A stretch of 64,000 nt of DNA, taken from contig NZ_CP011454.1 in NCBI RefSeq assembly GCF_000695095.2, positions 2,542,001 through 2,606,000 of the forward strand, written 5' to 3'. Positions 45,308-53,345 of this stretch are shown one piece after another. The DNA comes from Gemmatimonas phototrophica (lineage in GTDB: Bacteria; Gemmatimonadota; Gemmatimonadetes; Gemmatimonadales; Gemmatimonadaceae). A program made the translations under genes and the position numbers. Each line of letters starts with the position of its first letter. Position 1 is the first letter of the stretch. The notes beneath the pieces are model-generated. The model had not been told where the DNA came from. It was given only the letters and a program-made list of their open reading frames with translations, and ran no database searches.

Positions 45308-46215
45308 GAGACCTCCCGGGGTTCGAACGGCTCCATGTGAATGAGTACACCGGCTGCCGCAGGTATTCGCTGGCGAATCGCCGACTTTACCCGTCCGGAC
45401 AGAATATGTGCATCGTGCAACGACATGGTGGGCTCTGCCTGCACGTGGATATCCACGTAGAAGGCCGTGCCGGTCTTGCGGATCTTGAGCTTTTCAATCG
45501 CCATGACACCGCTGGTAGCCAGCGCGGCCGACGAGATCTGATCATGGATCAGCGGTGCCGGTGCCCGATCCATAAGATCACTGAATGCGGTACGCAGCAA
45601 GAGCGTCCCATTGATGACGATGATGCCGGCGGCGACGAGCGCCGCCCAATCATCGGCGGGCTCCCATCCGGGGCCGCCCAGGATGGCAACGGTCACCCCG
45701 ATGAACGCCGCCGCCGATGTGATGGCATCGGCACGATGATGCCAGCCATCGGCCGCGACGGCCACACTGCCACTGGCCTCGCTGGCCCGGAGCACGCGCT
45801 TGGCCAGCACCTCTTTCACCACGATGACGCCGGCCAGAACCGCGAGGGTCCAGGGGGCTGGCGCATGGTGTGGAGTGCGAATTTCCTGAATGGCTTCAAT
45901 CGCGATGCCGACCGCCGCCCCGAGCATCAGCACCGCCACCACGGCGCCTGCCAACGCCTCCGCCCGGCCATAGCCAAAGGGATAACGCTCGTCGGGATCC
46001 CGACTGGCAATCCGCAGCCCGCTCCAGACCACCAGCGAACCAACCATATCCGTACCGCTTTCAATGGCATCGGCCACCAAAGCGTAGGCATTGCCCAACA
46101 ATCCAGCCACCAGTTTCACAATGGCCAGCAGGGCGTTGATGGCCAGACCGACCTGCGCGAGCCGTTGCGACGCCTGCGCGTCAACGACCACTGGAGTGGG
46201 CAAAGATGTCATCAC
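45304..46215 (-). CDS. Cation diffusion facilitator (CDF) family metal transporter
   Basis: 303 residues with about six transmembrane helices (residues 15-205) and a cytoplasmic C-terminal domain (about 210-300). Metal-site motifs are LVADAIESGTDMVGS and ADGWHHRADAITSAA, typical of CDF proteins that export Zn, Fe, Mn or Co. The C-terminal part shows the dimer domain (GTAFYVDIHVQAEPTMSLHDAH). Metal specificity is not clear. It leads an operon with PNPOx-like and PPK2 genes, a pairing suggestive of metal or phosphate stress. Confidence 0.92.
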   Translation of the reverse strand: MMTSLPTPVVVDAQASQRLAQVGLAINALLAIVKLVAGLLGNAYALVADAIESGTDMVGSLVVWSGLRIASRDPDERYPFGYGRAEALAGAVVAVLMLGAAVGIAIEAIQEIRTPHHAPAPWTLAVLAGVIVVKEVLAKRVLRASEASGSVAVAADGWHHRADAITSAAAFIGVTVAILGGPGWEPADDWAALVAAGIIVINGTLLLRTAFSDLMDRAPAPLIHDQISSAALATSGVMAIEKLKIRKTGTAFYVDIHVQAEPTMSLHDAHILSGRVKSAIRQRIPAAAGVLIHMEPFEPREVS

Positions 46216-46287
46216 CGGAAATATGGCCCCTCGCGCCCCCCATCGTGACAGGGAGAACGCGACGAAACCGGGTTAGATTCCCCGATC

Positions 46288-47238
46288 ATGAGCACGCCAG
46301 CCAGTGGCCCACCCGCGGCCCCCTCGCATACCCTGTCGCATCGGGCAGAGTATTTCGCGACTCGCCTCGCCGTTGGCGCCCTCAACCTGCTGGGCTGGCG
46401 AGGGGCCAGTTGGGTTGGCGCCCGCCTCGCGCGCCTGGCCTACCGCCCGTTTGGAATTCGCGCCGGCGTGGTGGAGCGGCAGATTGCCGCCGCCTTCCCG
46501 GACCTCTCGCGGGAGGCCGTGCTGGATCTCGCCGCTCGCTCGTACGAAAGCCTCGGGCGCACGTCCATCGAAACCGCCATTCTTCCCGGCACGTCACGCG
46601 AGGCCATTCTGGCGCGCGTGGAACGGGTGGAAGGATGGCACTACGTGGAGGAGGCGCTCGCCAAAGGGCGTGGCATCATTGCGGTAACCGGGCACCTCGG
46701 CAACTGGGAGTTTGCCGGCGCTTATGTGGCCGCCCGAGGCGTTCCCATTGATGCCGTGACTCGTGGCGCGGCCAACAAACTCTTCGAGGCATACGTCACG
46801 AAGACGCGGGAAGGCATTGGCATGTCGGTGATCCACGACAAGGACGCCGTGCGACGTGCCCCACGCGCACTGCGGGAGAATCACCTCGTCGCTCTGGTGG
46901 CCGACCATGATGCGCTGGGGTTGGCCAGTACCTTCGTCCCCTTCTTCGGGCGGCCGGCCAAAACCCCGCGCGGCCCTGCGGTCTTTGCGCTGCGCTTTGA
47001 TTCGCCCGTGCTCTTCATGACCGGCGTTCGCCAACCCAGCGGGCGGTACGCCTTCATTGTCAAACCCGTGGACGTCGCACTCACCGGCGACCGCGAGGTG
47101 GATGTCGAGGCCATCGTGCTGCGGTACACGCAGATGCTCGAAGAGATGGTCCGCGAGTATCCCGATCAGTATTTCTGGCAGCATCGACGGTGGCGCCGAC
47201 AGCCCCCTGACACCCCTCCGCACCTGCGCGAGCCCTGA
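46288..47238 (+). CDS. LpxL/HtrB-type lysophospholipid or lipid A acyltransferase
   Basis: 316 residues. The acyltransferase motif HLGNWE (H136-x4-E141) lies in GIIAVTGHLGNWEFAGAY. Further conserved parts are TRGAANKLFEAYVTKTREG, LVALVADHDALG and YFWQHRRWR near the C-terminus, all typical of the lipid A biosynthesis acyltransferase family. A weak hydrophobic stretch near 25-48 may anchor it in the inner membrane. Its stop TGA overlaps the ATG of mtgA by one base, so envelope lipid and peptidoglycan synthesis genes are coupled here. The exact acceptor (lipid A, ornithine lipid or other) is not known. Confidence 0.9.
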   Translation: MSTPASGPPAAPSHTLSHRAEYFATRLAVGALNLLGWRGASWVGARLARLAYRPFGIRAGVVERQIAAAFPDLSREAVLDLAARSYESLGRTSIETAILPGTSREAILARVERVEGWHYVEEALAKGRGIIAVTGHLGNWEFAGAYVAARGVPIDAVTRGAANKLFEAYVTKTREGIGMSVIHDKDAVRRAPRALRENHLVALVADHDALGLASTFVPFFGRPAKTPRGPAVFALRFDSPVLFMTGVRQPSGRYAFIVKPVDVALTGDREVDVEAIVLRYTQMLEEMVREYPDQYFWQHRRWRRQPPDTPPHLREP

Positions 47239-47957
47239 TGCGTCTCCCGTTTACCGCTCAGACCGATCGCCCGGTACGGTCCTGGCCTGTGCGCATCGCG
47301 CGTGCATTGCTGCTGCTTGCCGTTGCCCCTATCCCGCTCATCCTGCTGTTCGCCGTCATCAACCCGCCCGTCACCATGGTGATGCTGGGGCGCGTCGTGC
47401 AGCGGGTGGGCGCCGGTGAGCGCCCGTATTGGCCAGCGCACACTCCCATCGCCCGCAGCGACATGACGCCGTCCGTGCGTCGGGCGGTGTTGGCGTCGGA
47501 AGATGACCGGTTCTATCTGCACAACGGCATTGATTTTGTGGAACTCAACAATGCCCTCGATCGCCGCAAACGCGGGGGCAAGTTGCGCGGTGCCAGTACG
47601 CTCACCCAGCAGGTGGCCAAGAACATCTTCCTCTGGAACGGACGCTCCTTCATCCGCAAAGGCATGGAGGCCTATCTCACGGTCCTGCTGGAAATTTTCC
47701 TCACCAAAGAGCGTCTGCTCGACCTGTATCTCAATCTGGCCGAGTGGGGCCCCAATCAGTTTGGCATCGAGGCCGGTGCGCAGCACCATTTCCGCAAGAG
47801 CGCCTCGCGCCTGACGCGCGACGAGGCCGCCCGGATGGCCGCCATTCTGCCGTCCCCTCGCAAATGGTCGCCGCGTGGCCCCATTGCCAGTCGTCGCGTC
47901 GGCGCCATTCTGGGACGCATGCAATACGCCGCGCCGCGCACCGAAGAAGTGAAGTAG
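47238..47957 (+). CDS. mtgA: Monofunctional biosynthetic peptidoglycan transglycosylase
   Basis: 239 residues: an N-terminal membrane anchor (about 20-43) and a GT51 domain. The catalytic Glu is E88 in LASEDDRFY. Other family motifs are RGASTLTQQVAKN, NIFLWNGRSFIRKG and LDLYLNLAEWG, with the second Glu. It polymerises lipid II into glycan strands on the periplasmic face of the inner membrane. It has no transpeptidase domain, in keeping with the length of MtgA. Translation is coupled to the upstream acyltransferase. Confidence 0.95.
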   Translation: MRLPFTAQTDRPVRSWPVRIARALLLLAVAPIPLILLFAVINPPVTMVMLGRVVQRVGAGERPYWPAHTPIARSDMTPSVRRAVLASEDDRFYLHNGIDFVELNNALDRRKRGGKLRGASTLTQQVAKNIFLWNGRSFIRKGMEAYLTVLLEIFLTKERLLDLYLNLAEWGPNQFGIEAGAQHHFRKSASRLTRDEAARMAAILPSPRKWSPRGPIASRRVGAILGRMQYAAPRTEEVK

Positions 47958-47964
47958 CGCGACG

Positions 47965-48744
47965 TCAGGTTCCGATCACGAGGCCACCATCCACGGTCAA
48001 CACGGCCCCGTTGATGAACGCGGCCTGATCGGACACGAGGAAACAATAGGCATTCGCCACATCCTCCGGTGAACCGAGCCGACCGACCGGGGTATGCGCC
48101 TGCATCCCCTCGAGTGCGGCCGCGGGCATCTTGGCGGTCATTTCGGTAGCAATGAACCCAGGGGCCACGGCGTTCACGGTAATGCCGCGCTTTCCCAGCT
48201 CGCGTGCCCACACCTTGGTCATGCCAATGACGCCGGCTTTGGTCGCCACATAGTTGGTCTGTCCGAAGTTGCCGTTCAGGGCAACCACCGACGAGGCGTT
48301 CACGATACGGCCGCCGCCGCGCTGCACCAGATACGGCACCACGGCCTGCGTGCAGTTGAAGACCCCTTTGAGGTTCACGTCAATCACCGCGTCAAAGTCC
48401 GCCTCGCTCATGCCACCGCTCGCGGCGCCATCCTTGACCTTGACCAACTGTGCGTCCCTGGTAATGCCGGCGTTGTTGATGAGCACGTCAATCCCGCCAC
48501 ACGCCGCAACGGTCTGCGCGACCGCTGCTTCCACGCTGGCGCGGTTTGTGACATCAGTAGCAATAAACAGGGCCCGATGCCCGGCATCGGTGAGTTCGGC
48601 CACAACGCGTGCGCCAGCGTCAGGAACACGGTCCCAGATGACCACGTGAGCTCCGCTGGCGGCCAGACGCCGCGCGGTTGCCACGCCAATTCCGTTTGCG
48701 CCGCCCGTCACAATCGCGACGCGTGAGGTAAGTTCGATATGCAT
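47965..48744 (-). CDS. SDR-family oxidoreductase (FabG/acetoacetyl-CoA reductase-like)
   Basis: 259 residues from the ATG at 48744. It is a classical SDR: TGGANGIG (13-20) binds the cofactor, NNAGITRD (90-97), and the catalytic Ser151/Ser152 with Tyr165-x3-Lys169 (TNYVATKAG). Asp38 after the second strand suggests NAD rather than NADP. The C-terminal SPEDVANAYCFLVSDQAAFINGA is FabG-like. Likely it reduces a 3-oxoacyl or similar substrate. It ends seven bases from the convergent mtgA stop and starts head to head with the DUF4403 gene. Confidence 0.92.
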   Translation of the reverse strand: MHIELTSRVAIVTGGANGIGVATARRLAASGAHVVIWDRVPDAGARVVAELTDAGHRALFIATDVTNRASVEAAVAQTVAACGGIDVLINNAGITRDAQLVKVKDGAASGGMSEADFDAVIDVNLKGVFNCTQAVVPYLVQRGGGRIVNASSVVALNGNFGQTNYVATKAGVIGMTKVWARELGKRGITVNAVAPGFIATEMTAKMPAAALEGMQAHTPVGRLGSPEDVANAYCFLVSDQAAFINGAVLTVDGGLVIGT

Positions 48745-48784
48745 GCTGCGAAAACCTATGGACCGACCTGAGGCGTGCAATAGC

Positions 48785-50356
48785 ATGTCTGGTGTTCATC
48801 CGATATTGGCAGTATTGGCAGCCCCGCGTCGCGCCACGGCGCACCGCGGCTGTCATGACTCGCGTGACGTCCGTCGCCGCGGCCTGCGCTTGCTGAGGCA
48901 CATCAGCGCGCTGCTGCTGTTGCTCGGCTGCGGCAGTGACGCCACGGTTGCACCCGCCATTCCGCGCGCGCGCCCCGGCACCTGGACCGCCCCTGTGCTG
49001 CCGAGCATGCCACCGTCCGTGGTAGATGCTCCTGTCACGTATGCCATTGAACCGTTGCTCAAGGCTCTGGAGGCGGAGGTGCCTCGCACCTTCGGGAATC
49101 TTGAGAAGCGCCTTCCTATCGATGGCCGCAAGTCGGTGGCCTACACCGCGACGCGCACACCTTTTGCCGTGGGTTTTGAAGACGGTCGCCTCACCCTGGC
49201 CACCACGCTGTCGTACAAAGCGCGTGGCTACTTCCGCCCCCTGATTGGCCCTACGGTCTCGGCGGGCTGCGGCACCGATGATGCCACCCCTCCTCGCGTT
49301 CGACTCGTACTGAGGAGTGACCTGCGGATCGATTCGTCCTGGCAACTGGTGACACGCACGCGTGTGGCTTCCCTGACGCCTGCCACGACCACCGAACGTG
49401 ACGCCTGCAAGGTGACGTTTCTGCAGCTCGATGTCACCGATCAGGTCGTTCGGTCGGTGCGGCCACTGGTGGAGCGGCAGCTGCCGCGTGTGGATCGCCG
49501 GATGGCCCGGGTGGATGTCAGGCGACGGGTGGCACGCTGGTATGCCCAATTGCAGAAGAACTTCCGCATCACCGACAGCTTGTGGCTGCAGCTGATGCCC
49601 GGCAGTGTGGCGCTGGGCGATATCACGCTCGATGACAGCCAGCTGGTGGCCAATATTCGACTCCGTGCGACGCCTCGACTGGTGAGTGGCGAGAAGCCGG
49701 CGGAACTGCTCCGCCCGCTGCCATCGCTCAACCGTGCCGCGTCCGACGTTGGCGACAGCGTGCACCTCAACATCGAAGGGCTGCTGGATTATCAGGACGC
49801 GGGAGCCATCCTAACCAAGAAGCTGGCGGGGCGCCGTGTGCGGCGCATGGGCCGCACCGCAACGGTAGAGCACATCAACTTTACCCCTCTGGGTGACGGG
49901 CGGGTGGTGCTGACGGCGACGTTGGGTGGATCGTTACGGGGGAATCTCTATTTGGTAGGCACGCCGCAGCTCGACACGGTGGCGCGCGCCCTGGTGGTGC
50001 CCGACCTCGACTTTGACGTGGCGACCAGCGATGCCCTGGTTCGCGGTGTGACGTGGTTCAAACGCGACGATCTGGTGCAGTGGCTGCGGCAAGGGGCACG
50101 CTTTCCACTGGATAACATTCTTGAACGCACCCGGCTCAAAGTTGAAGAAGCCCTGAACCGTGACCTCACCGACGGGGTACGACTGTCCGGCGCCGTGCAA
50201 ACGGGCCGATTGGTTGATGTGCTGGTCCATCCGCGGTGGCTCGTGATTCGCGCCGTGGCGGCAGGTACGCTGGCGCTTGATGTCGATCGCCCAATCAAGC
50301 GCAGCCGCGGGGCCACCGTTCGCGCACGCACCGATAGCGTCAATGAACGCCGTTGA
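48785..50356 (+). CDS. DUF4403 family lipoprotein
   Basis: About 523 residues from the ATG at 48785; ATGs at 48743 and 48758 are in frame, and the long n-region before the hydrophobic core makes the start uncertain. A lipobox-like LLLLLGCGSD marks a probable lipoprotein. The rest matches DUF4403: VVDAPVTYAIEPLLKALEAEVP at the start, DSLWLQLMPGSVALGDITLDD in the middle, and FKRDDLVQWLRQGARFPLDNIL with LVDVLVHPRWLVIRAVAAG at the end. Sequences of this family look like lipid-binding TULIP/BPI-type folds, but this is not proven. Function is unknown. Confidence 0.8.
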   Translation: MSGVHPILAVLAAPRRATAHRGCHDSRDVRRRGLRLLRHISALLLLLGCGSDATVAPAIPRARPGTWTAPVLPSMPPSVVDAPVTYAIEPLLKALEAEVPRTFGNLEKRLPIDGRKSVAYTATRTPFAVGFEDGRLTLATTLSYKARGYFRPLIGPTVSAGCGTDDATPPRVRLVLRSDLRIDSSWQLVTRTRVASLTPATTTERDACKVTFLQLDVTDQVVRSVRPLVERQLPRVDRRMARVDVRRRVARWYAQLQKNFRITDSLWLQLMPGSVALGDITLDDSQLVANIRLRATPRLVSGEKPAELLRPLPSLNRAASDVGDSVHLNIEGLLDYQDAGAILTKKLAGRRVRRMGRTATVEHINFTPLGDGRVVLTATLGGSLRGNLYLVGTPQLDTVARALVVPDLDFDVATSDALVRGVTWFKRDDLVQWLRQGARFPLDNILERTRLKVEEALNRDLTDGVRLSGAVQTGRLVDVLVHPRWLVIRAVAAGTLALDVDRPIKRSRGATVRARTDSVNERR

Positions 50357-50435
50357 CCAATCCGCCACGGGTCCATGCGGTATAGCACGACTCGTCCCCT
50401 TTGATGCTCCCCTGCGCTCCGTTAATCTCCGCGCC

Positions 50436-51569
50436 ATGCATTCATTCGTTTCTCCCCGAATTGTGACCGCGCTCCGCGCCGCGCTGGCCGGATTCATCGT
50501 GCTGGGCACCGCCGCACTGTTCACAGGCAGTGCCATTGCGCCGTGGCCAGTGCTGGCGCAAGCGTCGCCGAACGCGACGTCGGCCGGCACAGGTAAGGCG
50601 AAGAAAGCCACCTCCGCCAAGAAAACGTCGTCGGCGAAAGCCAACGGCGCAGCGTCCCAAGACACCGGCACGGTTGTGAAGCGGCCGGTCGGCGCCCTCG
50701 GCCCGCAGTCCGGTGATCGGCACCTCGCCTACAAGGGAGCGGGCAGCGATCTCGATTCGCTCTGGCCGCCCAAAATTCCGGCACCGCTTCCCGGCTCCAT
50801 CCTTCCCGCCAAGCGCGTGATTGCGTTTTACGGGAATCCCCGGTCCACGCGCATGGGCATCCTCGGAGAGTTCGCCCCCGACGAGATGCTGCGAAAGCTC
50901 GACCGCGAAGTGGCGGAGTGGAATCGACTGGACCCGCAGCACCCGGTGCAGCCGGCCTTGCATCTGATTGCCGTGGTGGCGGCGGGTGACAAGGGGTTTG
51001 ACGGCAAATATCGCAACCGCATGGACAGCACCCTCATAGAGCAGGTGTATGGCTGGGCGAAAAGCCGCAACGCCATCATGTTCATCGATGTGCAAGTGGG
51101 GTTGAGCACGCTGCAGCAGGAACTGCCGTTGCTGGAGCGATTCCTCAAGCGGCCGGATGTGCATTTGGGCATCGATCCGGAGTTCTCCATGAAGGACGGA
51201 TCGCGCCCCGGCAAGAAGATCGGCACCTACGATGCCGCCGATGTGAACTACGCGTCGCGCTTTCTCGCGGAGTTGGTGGACAAGTACAAGTTGCCGCCCA
51301 AGATGCTCGTCATTCACCGGTTTACGCGCAAAGGCGTGACCAATGCCGACAAGATCCGCCTCGATCCCAAGGTGCAGATTGTCATGCATATGGATGGCTT
51401 TGGCGCCCCGTGGCTCAAGCGTGACTCCTTCTACAGCTACATCAAGAAGGAGCCCGTGCAGTTTGCCGGCTGGAAGCAGTTTACCAAGGCCAAGAATGAC
51501 AAGCCGACCACCCCGCGAGAGGAAATCTTGCGCTTGTGGCCGCAGCCGCTGTACATCCAGATCCAGTAG
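50436..51569 (+). CDS. Secreted protein with TIM-barrel-like domain, function unknown
   Basis: 377 residues from the ATG at 50436. A signal/anchor (AALAGFIVLGTAALFTGSAIA) is followed by a Lys/Ala/Ser/Thr-rich linker (about 45-75). The globular domain (about 120-375) has segments RVIAFYGNPRSTRMGILGE, ALHLIAVVAAGDKGFDGKY, NAIMFIDVQVGLSTLQQELP, VHLGIDPEFSMKDG, MLVIHRFTRKGVTN and VQIVMHMDGFGAPW. The succession of beta-strands ending in acidic or His residues suggests a TIM barrel of the glycosidase kind, but I recognise no family. It precedes a Tat-exported isomerase-like protein by 49 bases. Confidence 0.65.
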   Translation: MHSFVSPRIVTALRAALAGFIVLGTAALFTGSAIAPWPVLAQASPNATSAGTGKAKKATSAKKTSSAKANGAASQDTGTVVKRPVGALGPQSGDRHLAYKGAGSDLDSLWPPKIPAPLPGSILPAKRVIAFYGNPRSTRMGILGEFAPDEMLRKLDREVAEWNRLDPQHPVQPALHLIAVVAAGDKGFDGKYRNRMDSTLIEQVYGWAKSRNAIMFIDVQVGLSTLQQELPLLERFLKRPDVHLGIDPEFSMKDGSRPGKKIGTYDAADVNYASRFLAELVDKYKLPPKMLVIHRFTRKGVTNADKIRLDPKVQIVMHMDGFGAPWLKRDSFYSYIKKEPVQFAGWKQFTKAKNDKPTTPREEILRLWPQPLYIQIQ

Positions 51570-51618
51570 ACTCGGCGCCGACGCGTCGCAGGCCTCCCCC
51601 TTTCCCTGGAAGCGACGC

Positions 51619-52524
51619 ATGCTCCGTCGTGAAACCGATTCGAATGTCTCGCGCCGTGATGCGCTGACAACCTTGGGGGCTACGGCCATGGCCGGCGCGC
51701 TGCACGGGGTCATCCCTTCATCGACATCGGCCATGTCCGCGCCAATAATCGCCTCCCCTGCCCCGACGGCCGGCCGCCTCCGGCAATCGGTTGCGCGGTG
51801 GTGCTTTTCTCGCACGCCCATTGCGGAGCTGTGCACGACGGCCAAGCAGGTGGGACTGGTGGGCATCGATCTGCTGGGGCCGGAGGAGTGGAATGTTCCC
51901 AAGCAGTTCGGGCTGGAGTGCACCATGGGGAACAGCTTTGGCACCATTCCGGTGGGCTTCAATAGACCGGCCAATCACGACAAACTCGTGGCCGATGGCG
52001 AAGCCTACATTCCGAAGGCGGCAGCAGCCGGTGTGACCAAGGTGGTCGTCTTCAGCGGGAATCGTGACGGCATGAGTGATGGCGAAGGCATTGCCAACTG
52101 CATTGCCGGACTCAAGCGACTCATGCCCACCGCACAGCAGCACGGGGTGGTGTTGTGCATGGAAATGCTGAACAGCAAAGTGGACCACAAGGACTATCAC
52201 GCCGACCACACCGCGTGGGCCGTGGAAGTGGCCAAGGGCGTGAACAGCCCCAGCTTCCGATTGCTGTACGACATCTACCACATGCAGGTCATGGAAGGTG
52301 ATGTCATGGCGACCATCAAGGCCAACCTGCCATGGATTGCGCACTTCCACACGGCGGGCGTGCCTGGGCGCAACGAAATTGATGGCGCACAGGAGCTCAA
52401 CTACCGCGGCATTGCCCAGTACATCGCGGGCACGAGCTACACTGGTGTCTTCGCGCATGAGTTCATCCCCACGCGCGACGGTGTGGCGTCGCTGACTGAC
52501 GCGGTCGCCCTTTGCACCGTGTGA
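51619..52524 (+). CDS. Tat-exported hydroxypyruvate isomerase-like TIM-barrel protein
   Basis: 301 residues from the ATG at 51619. The N-terminus has a twin-arginine motif (SRRDALTTLGATAMAGALHG). The rest is the xylose-isomerase-like/AP endonuclease family 2 barrel. It includes VGLVGIDLLGPEEWNVP, KVVVFSGNRDGMSDGEGI, VVLCMEMLNSKVDHKDY with a likely metal Glu, LLYDIYHMQVMEGD (Asp/His ligands), HFHTAGVPGRNEID and VFAHEFIPTRDG. These match hydroxypyruvate isomerase-type sequences, which are usually cytoplasmic; export by Tat suggests a periplasmic sugar-epimerase role. The substrate is unknown. Confidence 0.85.
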   Translation: MLRRETDSNVSRRDALTTLGATAMAGALHGVIPSSTSAMSAPIIASPAPTAGRLRQSVARWCFSRTPIAELCTTAKQVGLVGIDLLGPEEWNVPKQFGLECTMGNSFGTIPVGFNRPANHDKLVADGEAYIPKAAAAGVTKVVVFSGNRDGMSDGEGIANCIAGLKRLMPTAQQHGVVLCMEMLNSKVDHKDYHADHTAWAVEVAKGVNSPSFRLLYDIYHMQVMEGDVMATIKANLPWIAHFHTAGVPGRNEIDGAQELNYRGIAQYIAGTSYTGVFAHEFIPTRDGVASLTDAVALCTV

Positions 52525-52548
52525 TGGAGCGTGCCCGGTGACCGGCCC

Positions 52549-52878
52549 ATGTCGGTAGACGTGCACGAAGTCACGGAGCTAGCGGGATACCAAACCGTAT
52601 TCCGTCAGCTCATCCAAAAATCCGTGGAAGAACGCCGCGGGAGCATGGACATGGGTTTCGATTTCCATCGCGGCTGGAACGGGGGCTGGCGGTGCCGCGT
52701 CACGGCCCCCAGCGGCGCGGCCCTCGACTTTGCCCTCTTGCTGCTGGAGGGCGTGACGCCGGTTGCGGTTCCGGTGCCCATGCCCCAGGGCTGGCGGTCA
52801 CGCGGCGTGGCCGCCGCCGACGGCCGTCGCCTCACCAGTACCTCCGACGGCGCACTGGAACTGATCAGCACGCCCTGA
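52549..52878 (+). CDS. Small unknown protein
   Basis: 109 residues from the ATG at 52549 (a GTG at 52531 is possible). No signal peptide or membrane helix is seen. Centre shows FDFHRGWNGGWRCRVTAPSG, then a hydrophobic strand region and a Pro-rich turn (VPVPMPQGW). No family is recognised. It begins 24 bases after the isomerase-like stop and ends 92 bases before the blaI gene. Confidence 0.55.
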   Translation: MSVDVHEVTELAGYQTVFRQLIQKSVEERRGSMDMGFDFHRGWNGGWRCRVTAPSGAALDFALLLLEGVTPVAVPVPMPQGWRSRGVAAADGRRLTSTSDGALELISTP

Positions 52879-52888
52879 TCTCCGGGAG

Positions 52889-52962
52889 CTACTGAAAAGA
52901 CAGTTGACAAAATCCTCGCCCTATCTCATACTACTGAAGAACCCGTACTTAACTCTCAGTAG
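52889..52962 (+). promoter_or_regulatory. Promoter with CTACTGA/TCAGTAG operator boxes for blaI
   Basis: A -35 box TTGACA (52904-52909) and -10 box CATACT (52927-52932) are 17 bases apart. CTACTGA occurs at 52889-52895 and 52931-52937, and its inverse TCAGTAG at 52956-52962. The second and third boxes face each other and cover the -10 and start point, as expected for BlaI-type repression. The BlaI consensus (TACA/TGTA) is only partly matched. Confidence 0.55.
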
Positions 52963-52970
52963 GCACGACG

Positions 52971-53345
52971 ATGAGCGATCTGCACTTCCCGCCCCGCGAA
53001 CTCGGGGTCATGTCTGTCCTCTGGAAACTCGGCTCGGCCACCGTGGCCGAAGTGCGCGACCATCTCGACGAAGAGTTGGCGTACACCTCGGTCCTTTCGG
53101 CGCTGCAGACGCTCGAGAAAAAGGGATATGTGCGCCCGGAGGCCGAAGGGCGGGCGTACCGCTACTTCCCCACCGTCGCGGCGGAAAACGCCGGACGCAG
53201 CGCCATCAGTCGGATCAAGGATTCCATCTTTCAGGGGTCGGCCGATCGCATGTTTGCGCAGCTCGTGTCCGACAAGAAAGTGAGTCGCGCCGAGCTTGAG
53301 CGCATGCGTGCCATGCTCCGCGAACGGCTGGAGGACGACGCATGA
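52971..53345 (+). CDS. BlaI/MecI/CopY-family repressor
   Basis: 124 residues with the winged-helix N-terminal half: LPPRELGVMSVLWKLGSATV-type segment, AEVRDHLDEELAYTSVLSALQTLEKKGYV, then the dimerisation tail. The protease site region VSRAELERMRAML is typical of BlaI-like proteins, which are cleaved after the partner M56 peptidase is activated. The gene overlaps the M56 gene by four bases (ATGA). The promoter region has inverted boxes. It most likely represses this pair. Confidence 0.93.
   Translation: MSDLHFPPRELGVMSVLWKLGSATVAEVRDHLDEELAYTSVLSALQTLEKKGYVRPEAEGRAYRYFPTVAAENAGRSAISRIKDSIFQGSADRMFAQLVSDKKVSRAELERMRAMLRERLEDDA

Noticed and set aside
50442-51974. A 510-codon minus-strand frame
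   Set aside because: It is antisense to the secreted TIM-barrel-like gene and the isomerase-like gene start; composition is Arg/His-rich and no domain fits.
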